From Blastococcus sp. URHD0036 (GTDB lineage: Bacteria > Actinomycetota > Actinomycetes > Mycobacteriales > Geodermatophilaceae): a stretch of 64,000 bases of DNA. A program made the translations under genes and the position numbers. The notes below the pieces were generated by a model. The model worked only from the letters and a program-made list of their open reading frames with translations. It made no database searches and was not told the DNA's origin. How positions within the stretch are numbered: the first letter of the stretch is position 1; each line of letters opens with the position of its first letter. Where the stretch lies: contig NZ_JNIK01000002.1 of assembly GCF_000701365.1 (NCBI RefSeq), forward strand, positions 186,001 to 250,000. Direction: 5' to 3'. Of this stretch, positions 59,788 to 64,000 are shown piece after piece.

Positions 59788-60791
59788 GGTACCGCCGCCT
59801 GGGGTCCACCGGCCTGGAGATCTCTGCGATCGTCCTCGGCGCGGCGTCGTTCGGGGACACCGTCGACACCGACGCCGTCCACGAGGTCGTCGCCGCCGCC
59901 CTGGACGCCGGGGTGACGACGTTCGACACCGCGGACGCCTATGCCGGGGGACGCTCCGAGGAGATTCTGGGCCGAGCGCTCGCCGGCCAACGGCGCGAGG
60001 ACATCGTGGTCTGCTCGAAGGTCGGTCTCCGTCCCGGCGACGCCGACGCCGACCACGCCGCCATCGTCCTCGGCCGAGCGGATCACGCGGAGCGCTGGCG
60101 GCGCGGGATCTCCCCCAGCGAGGCCGGGCTCTCCCGCAAGCACGTGCTGGAGGCGGTCGAGGCGACCCTCACCCAGTTGCGTACCGACTACCTCGACCTG
60201 TACCAGGTGCACCGGTTCGACCCGGACGTTCCGCTGGAAGAGACGCTCGGGGCGCTTGACGACCTGGTGCGCGCCGGGAAGGTCCGCTACCTGGGCTGTT
60301 CCGGCTTCGCCGCCTGGCAGCTGTTCCAGGCGCTGTGGGTCAGCGACCGTCGAGGGCTCGCCAGGTTCGAGAGCTTGCAGGTGCGCTACAACATCAGTGA
60401 CCGGGTGCCCGAGCAGGCGGTCCTACCCGCCGCCGTCGATGCCGGGGTGGGGGTTCTCGCCTACCAAGTACTCGCCGGGGGGGTGCTGACCGGGCGCGCG
60501 GACACGGGGGGTTCGCAGACCAGACGCCGCTCCTCCCGCCCGTCGGTCGCCGGTCGCTACGTGAACGCCGACGTGATCGGCCGGGCCGAGCGACTGCGAT
60601 CCGCCGTGCAGGAGGTCGGCATCAGCCCCGCGGCAGCGTGCGTCGGATGGGCACTGTCCCGCCCGGGCGTCACGGCGGCGGTCGTCGGCGCCTCGTCACC
60701 TGATCAGCTCGCTGGACTGATCAGCGGCGTGGAGACATCTGTGCCCGAGCACTTGTTGGATCAGCTCTCCGCCTTTGCCGTCCCGGCCTGA
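59784..60791 (+). CDS. Aldo/keto reductase
   Basis: A 335-residue AKR of the YdjG/PerR-like class. The tetrad is visible: Asp in TTFDTADAY, Tyr in ADAYAGGRSEE, Lys in VVCSKVGL and His in LYQVHRFDPD. NADP-binding C-terminal residues are in VGASSPDQLAG. It reduces an aldehyde or ketone. ATG 59784 overlaps the previous stop (ATGA). The gene at 60972 is a paralogue with the same opening MRYRRLGS. Confidence 0.9.
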   Translation: MRYRRLGSTGLEISAIVLGAASFGDTVDTDAVHEVVAAALDAGVTTFDTADAYAGGRSEEILGRALAGQRREDIVVCSKVGLRPGDADADHAAIVLGRADHAERWRRGISPSEAGLSRKHVLEAVEATLTQLRTDYLDLYQVHRFDPDVPLEETLGALDDLVRAGKVRYLGCSGFAAWQLFQALWVSDRRGLARFESLQVRYNISDRVPEQAVLPAAVDAGVGVLAYQVLAGGVLTGRADTGGSQTRRRSSRPSVAGRYVNADVIGRAERLRSAVQEVGISPAAACVGWALSRPGVTAAVVGASSPDQLAGLISGVETSVPEHLLDQLSAFAVPA

Positions 60792-60870
60792 AGCAGGGAC
60801 CGGACGCTCAGCCCGGGGACCTCGGAGAGCGTCCCCCCCGTCCACGATGTGTCGAAGGAGTCCGCCGACC

Positions 60871-60975
60871 GTGACCGCCCTGCACCGCCCGCTCCACCGC
60901 GTCGCCTCGGAGGTCGACGACGTCCTGAGGCGGAACGTCGCCCAGGTCGAGACCTCACGGGTTCCGACGGCATGA
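60871..60975 (+). CDS. Possible 34-residue coupled small protein
   Basis: GTG 60871 with AAGGAG about 12 bases upstream opens a 34-codon frame (VTALHRPLHRVASEVDDVLR, then NVAQVETSRVPTA). Its TGA overlaps the next aldo/keto reductase ATG by 4 bases, matching the coupling used through this operon. It resembles no family I know. It could be a remnant of a deleted gene that kept its start and stop junctions. Confidence 0.4.
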   Translation: MTALHRPLHRVASEVDDVLRRNVAQVETSRVPTA

Positions 60976-62012
60976 GATACCGCCGACTGGGGTCCTCCGG
61001 GGTGCTGGTGTCCGAGGTCGTGCTCGGGACGGCGACGTTCGGCGAGCTGACCACTCCGAACGACGTCGACGCCCTCGTCGACGCCGCGGTGGAGGCGGGC
61101 ATCAACGCGATCGACACCGGAGACATCTACGCGGGCGGGCGCAGCGAGGAGGCTGTCGGGCGCGCTCTCGCCCGTCACCGCTCCCGCATGCTGGTGTGCA
61201 CGAAGGTCGGGTTCGGGGTCGGCGACTCGACAGAGGCGTTGACGGCCGCCTCCCGCGGCGCGGACGATCCCGCGCGGTCCCGTCAGGACGGCCCGACGAA
61301 CTCCGCAGGCCTCTCCCGCAAGCACATCCTCGCGGCGGTCGACGCGAGTCTGCGTCGTCTCGAGGTGGAATACATCGACCTCTACCAGATCCACCGATGG
61401 GATCCGGCCACCCCTCTGGAGGAGACTCTCGGTGCGCTGGACGACCTGGTGCGTGCCGGCAAGGTCCGCTACCTGGGGTGCTCCGACCTCGGGGGCTGGC
61501 AGCTGGTCAAGGCGCTGTGGACGAGTGACCGGCTGGGTCTCGAGCGGTTCGTGAGCATGCAGATCCCGTACAACCTGCTGACCCGGGAACGCGCCGAGAC
61601 CGACCAGTTGCCGGCGTCGGCCGCCATGGGGGTCGGACCACTCGTCTACCAGCCGCTCGCCGGCGGGATGCTGACGGGACGGTACGACCATCGATCCGGT
61701 CCCGAGGAGGGCAGTCGATTCGCGGCGCGGCCGCTGTACCGCGCGCAGTACTGGAACGACGATTCCTTCGCGCTCGTCGAGCGGCTCCGGGTCGCCGGCG
61801 CGCAGTTCGGCCGCCCGGTCAGCGCCCTGGCGCTGGGGTGGCTGCTGGCGAAGCCGGCCGTGAACGCCGTCCTTATCGGCGCGGAGCGGCCCGCCGAACT
61901 GCGCGAGAACCTGAGCGTCGTCGAGGCGCCGCTGTCCGCCGACGAGCTCGCGGCCGTGGAGCAGGCCATGGTCGCACCTCCCGAGGGGGGTGGCGGGGAC
62001 AAGCGTGGCTGA
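60972..62012 (+). CDS. Aldo/keto reductase
   Basis: A 346-residue AKR paralogous to 59784. Asp in AIDTGDIYAGGRSEE, Tyr in DIYAGG, Lys in VCTKVGFG and His in DLYQIHRWDPA form the tetrad. An insertion (about residues 85-105) rich in charged residues distinguishes it. ATG 60972 is the shared MRYRRLGS start; the frame extends upstream but lacks similarity. It overlaps the following gene by 8 bases. Two AKRs in one operon suggest successive reductions or different regio-specificities. Confidence 0.9.
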   Translation: MRYRRLGSSGVLVSEVVLGTATFGELTTPNDVDALVDAAVEAGINAIDTGDIYAGGRSEEAVGRALARHRSRMLVCTKVGFGVGDSTEALTAASRGADDPARSRQDGPTNSAGLSRKHILAAVDASLRRLEVEYIDLYQIHRWDPATPLEETLGALDDLVRAGKVRYLGCSDLGGWQLVKALWTSDRLGLERFVSMQIPYNLLTRERAETDQLPASAAMGVGPLVYQPLAGGMLTGRYDHRSGPEEGSRFAARPLYRAQYWNDDSFALVERLRVAGAQFGRPVSALALGWLLAKPAVNAVLIGAERPAELRENLSVVEAPLSADELAAVEQAMVAPPEGGGGDKRG

Positions 62013-62910
62013 CCCCGAGGCCACGCCGGTCCAGGGTCATCCCCCGGCCGAGCGGTGGCAGGACCTCCTGCACGGCGCGGTGGACCTGTACGTGCACGCC
62101 GAACCGGACCTCGTGCCCCGCCACGGGGACGACGTCGACCTTGGGCGGCAACTCGTGTCCTGGGGCTTCGCGGCAGGCGTCCACCGCAACCACCACTCCC
62201 CCACGGCCGAGCGCAGCGCACTGGTGCGCCGGCTGACCGGCGCACCACTCGTCGGCGCGATCCTCGCCAATCAGGCGGCGGGCGGGCTCGACCCCGTACC
62301 CGTGGACCTGGCGCTGCGCCACGGCGCACGCTGGGTCGGGCTGCCGACCCTGAGCGCCCGCCACTTCCGCAGCACGATGGCCGCCCGCGGCGCGCTCACC
62401 CCGGTGCTCGGCTTCGGCTCTGCAGAGCTCGAGCTGCTCGACTCTTCGGGGGCCATCCGCCCGCAGGTACTCGACATCCTCGAGCTGGCCGGGGCCGCCG
62501 CCGTGCCGCTCAACCTCGGCTACGCCTCGGCGACCGAGTGCGTGGCGGTCGCGCGCCGCGCGGCCGAGCAGGGGCTCACGCTCGTGGTGACCAACCCGCT
62601 GAGCGTGATGGCGTTGTCGACCGGTGAGGCCGCGGAGCTGCTGGACGCCACGGGCGCCTTCCTCGAGGTCACGGCGTACAGCCTGCATCCGTCCAACGCA
62701 TCACATCGACTGGCCCCGCAGCTGTTCCGGCTGATGCGCTCGATCGGGGTGCAGCGATGCGTCCTCAGCTCGGACGGCGGCATCGCCACGGCACCGGCCT
62801 CGGACATCCTGCTGGCGATGGCGTGCGACGTCCTGAGCGGAGCCGGCTTCACCGAGGCCGAGCTCCGGACCCTGATTCAGGGCAACCCGCGCCGCGTCCT
62901 GGCGATCTGA
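62005..62910 (+). CDS. DUF6282-like amidohydrolase-related protein
   Basis: A 301-residue protein resembling TIM-barrel hydrolases. GAVDLYVHAEPDLVPRHGDD supplies a metal-like D-x-H region, FAAGVHRNHHSPTAERSALV continues with His residues, and ALRHGARWVGLPTLSARHF, LSSDGGIATAPASDIL and LIQGNPRRVLAI end the fold. A lactonase or amide hydrolase role is an inference. The start is GTG 62005; GTG 61990 is the alternative. It ends the operon, with a 27-bp hairpin behind it. Confidence 0.72.
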   Translation: MADPEATPVQGHPPAERWQDLLHGAVDLYVHAEPDLVPRHGDDVDLGRQLVSWGFAAGVHRNHHSPTAERSALVRRLTGAPLVGAILANQAAGGLDPVPVDLALRHGARWVGLPTLSARHFRSTMAARGALTPVLGFGSAELELLDSSGAIRPQVLDILELAGAAAVPLNLGYASATECVAVARRAAEQGLTLVVTNPLSVMALSTGEAAELLDATGAFLEVTAYSLHPSNASHRLAPQLFRLMRSIGVQRCVLSSDGGIATAPASDILLAMACDVLSGAGFTEAELRTLIQGNPRRVLAI

Positions 62911-62915
62911 CCTGC

Positions 62916-62974
62916 GCACGACGCGGAACAGCCGCCGGTCATCCGTGATGACCGGCGGCTGTTCCGCGTCGTGC
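62916..62974. terminator. 27-bp perfect bidirectional hairpin
   Basis: Positions 62916-62942 pair perfectly with 62948-62974 around CCGTG; the inner arm is CAGCCGCCGGTCAT. The stem lies between the convergent LLM operon and the AtuA-type pair. It is the longest perfect stem I found in the window. Confidence 0.92.
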
Positions 62975-62976
62975 TC

Positions 62977-63282
62977 TCAGCCGTCGATGTCGATGTCGAG
63001 CATCAGCGAGGCATAGCTCTTGCCGTGCCCGTCCACGCGCAGGGAGAGGGACACCCCGCCGCCCAGAGCCTCCGTGAGCACGAAGTTGAGGGCAGGCAGG
63101 TTCGGGTACTCGTACCGGGTGACCGTCCCGGTCATCAGGTCCCCGAACTTGCGGCGCACGACGTCTTCCGTCAGCGCCTCCCTGATGCGCGGCCAGTCGG
63201 CGTCTTCATAGGGCAGGACGGCGATGTTGGCGATGTCGGCCTTGTCGCCTTCACGGGCGTAGGCAATCTCACGGAGCTTCAT
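62977..63282 (-). CDS. AtuA C-terminal-domain-like small subunit
   Basis: A 101-residue protein matching the C-terminal module of AtuA-type proteins: REIAYAREGDKADIANIAVL (GDKxDxANI), VRRKFGDLMTGTVTRYEYPN and LNFVLTEALGGGVSLSLRVD. In many bacteria this module is fused to AtuA (acyclic terpene utilisation); here it is a separate gene. ATG 63282 overlaps the large-subunit stop (ATGA). Confidence 0.85.
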   Translation of the reverse strand: MKLREIAYAREGDKADIANIAVLPYEDADWPRIREALTEDVVRRKFGDLMTGTVTRYEYPNLPALNFVLTEALGGGVSLSLRVDGHGKSYASLMLDIDIDG

Positions 63283-64000
63283 ACGGTGTGCACCTTCACC
63301 TTCAGCGGCACGTCTTCGCGAGGCAGGAATGCCGGGGTCACCCCGATGGCACGCTGGAGGTTCACCGCGCCACGCCCACCGCCGGCGGCGGGACCGGAGA
63401 TGGGGAGGTACTCCGCTTCCTCGAGGACGATCTCCGCACCTGCCTTCGTCTTGGTCCGCGCTGCGATCCGGATGCGGACGTCGGCCGGGTAGCCGCCCTC
63501 CAGCGACTCGCCGTAGAGCGCATTGACCCCGATGACGTCGGTCCGCCACTCGATGATGTCCGCGTCCCGGGAAGCCACCCGGGCGCGCACGATGTCACCG
63601 GCCAGGCGTGCTCGCTCGACACAGCCGGGACCGCCGTAGGAGATCTCGGCGAAGACCTTCCACCCCATGTCCAGCCCGACGAGCACCTTCAGCTTGTCCG
63701 GCCGTGGCCGGCCCGAGATACCGGAGAGGGCCACCCGGTCCGGCCCGAGCTCGCGGACCACCGCCTGGGAGTAGTCAGCGGTGACGTCGGGCGTCAGGTA
63801 GTTCGCGGGGTCGTGGACCTCGTAGGTGAGCTGGAGCTTCGTCGTGCGCTCATTCACCACGCCGCCGGAGCCCGGCAGCTTGCTCACGACGATGTGGTCA
63901 TCGTCCACCTCGCACCACGGGAAGCTGAGGTTCAACCAGTTCGCGACCTCGTTGTACGGCGGGTCGGCGTAGTTGCCGCCGGTGATCGACGTGCCGCACT
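63279..64000 (-). CDS. AtuA/DUF1446-family protein, C-terminal part (cut by window edge)
   Basis: The reverse strand from the window edge reads CGTSITGGNYADPPYNEVAN, then LNLSFPWCEVDDDHIVVSKL, LPGSGGVVNERTTKLQLTYE, VALSGISGRPRPDKLKVLVGL and GYPADVRIRIAARTK. This is the middle and C-terminal part of the acyclic-terpene-utilisation AtuA family (DUF1446). The reaction catalysed is unproven; in Pseudomonas it is needed for citronellol/geraniol catabolism. It is coupled to the small subunit by ATGA. The N-terminus lies beyond 64000. Confidence 0.88.
   Translation of the reverse strand, partial: CGTSITGGNYADPPYNEVANWLNLSFPWCEVDDDHIVVSKLPGSGGVVNERTTKLQLTYEVHDPANYLTPDVTADYSQAVVRELGPDRVALSGISGRPRPDKLKVLVGLDMGWKVFAEISYGGPGCVERARLAGDIVRARVASRDADIIEWRTDVIGVNALYGESLEGGYPADVRIRIAARTKTKAGAEIVLEEAEYLPISGPAAGGGRGAVNLQRAIGVTPAFLPREDVPLKVKVHTV

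Noticed and set aside
1-64000. CRISPR array, tRNA, rRNA or riboswitch
   Set aside because: No regularly spaced repeats, no cloverleaf with a CCA end or TTC loop, and no recognisable rRNA or riboswitch core were seen on either strand.

Overview
The window is a high-GC chromosome segment from an actinomycete. The GC bias, frequent GTG starts, ATGA-coupled operons, an F420-type luciferase-like enzyme, a two-subunit 2-oxoacid:ferredoxin oxidoreductase and two enzymes of mycofactocin-linked families all fit. A Pseudonocardia-, Geodermatophilaceae- or mycobacterium-like host is an inference. No rRNA, tRNA or CRISPR array was seen.

Almost every gene is catabolic. The window holds four acyl-CoA dehydrogenases (one cut by the left edge), three acyl-CoA ligases, four enoyl-CoA hydratases, two MaoC/hot-dog proteins, three intact SDR/MDR oxidoreductases besides the NDMA-type alcohol dehydrogenase, two aldehyde dehydrogenases, two related metal-dependent amidohydrolases, a D-aminoacylase-type amidohydrolase and an MmgE/PrpD protein. 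There are also a thiamine-diphosphate enzyme, an alpha/beta hydrolase, cupins and a [3Fe-4S]-type ferredoxin. Uptake is covered by an MFS permease, a branched-chain-type ABC system with LivH, LivM and LivG fused into one polypeptide, and a peptide-type ABC system with no binding protein. The set suggests activation of an unidentified acid or amide-derived acid to its CoA ester followed by beta-oxidation-like cleavage. The substrate cannot be read from the sequence.

Layout: 0-9.8 kb, acyl-CoA dehydrogenase/ligase pair, MFS permease, D-aminoacylase, korAB, DoxX. 10-18.6 kb, a decayed zone with three broken oxidoreductase genes and an IS481-type transposase fragment, interspersed with intact cupin, MDR, hot-dog, CMD and VOC genes. 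18.6-26 kb, a leftward run of hydratase, alcohol dehydrogenase, MBL hydrolase, SDR, aldehyde dehydrogenase and amidohydrolase. 26-36 kb, the Liv transporter, hydrolase, ThDP enzyme and acyl-CoA dehydrogenase. 36.5-42 kb, a rightward dpp-like operon with MmgE/PrpD. 42-57.7 kb, hydratases, ligases, the paired acyl-CoA dehydrogenases and an amidohydrolase-ferredoxin-cupin group. 57.9-62.9 kb, a rightward, mostly overlapping operon (LLM enzyme, TIM-barrel isomerase, two aldo/keto reductases, DUF6282-like). 63-64 kb, an AtuA-type pair running off the right edge.

The most striking feature is a short palindrome, ATCCWGGAT, in most intergenic regions. Nine copies are perfect and several more are near-matches. 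In the promoters that can be read it lies between or against the -35 and -10 elements, as expected for a repressor operator. No transcription-factor gene is visible in the 64 kb, so one regulator encoded elsewhere may control the whole catabolic island.
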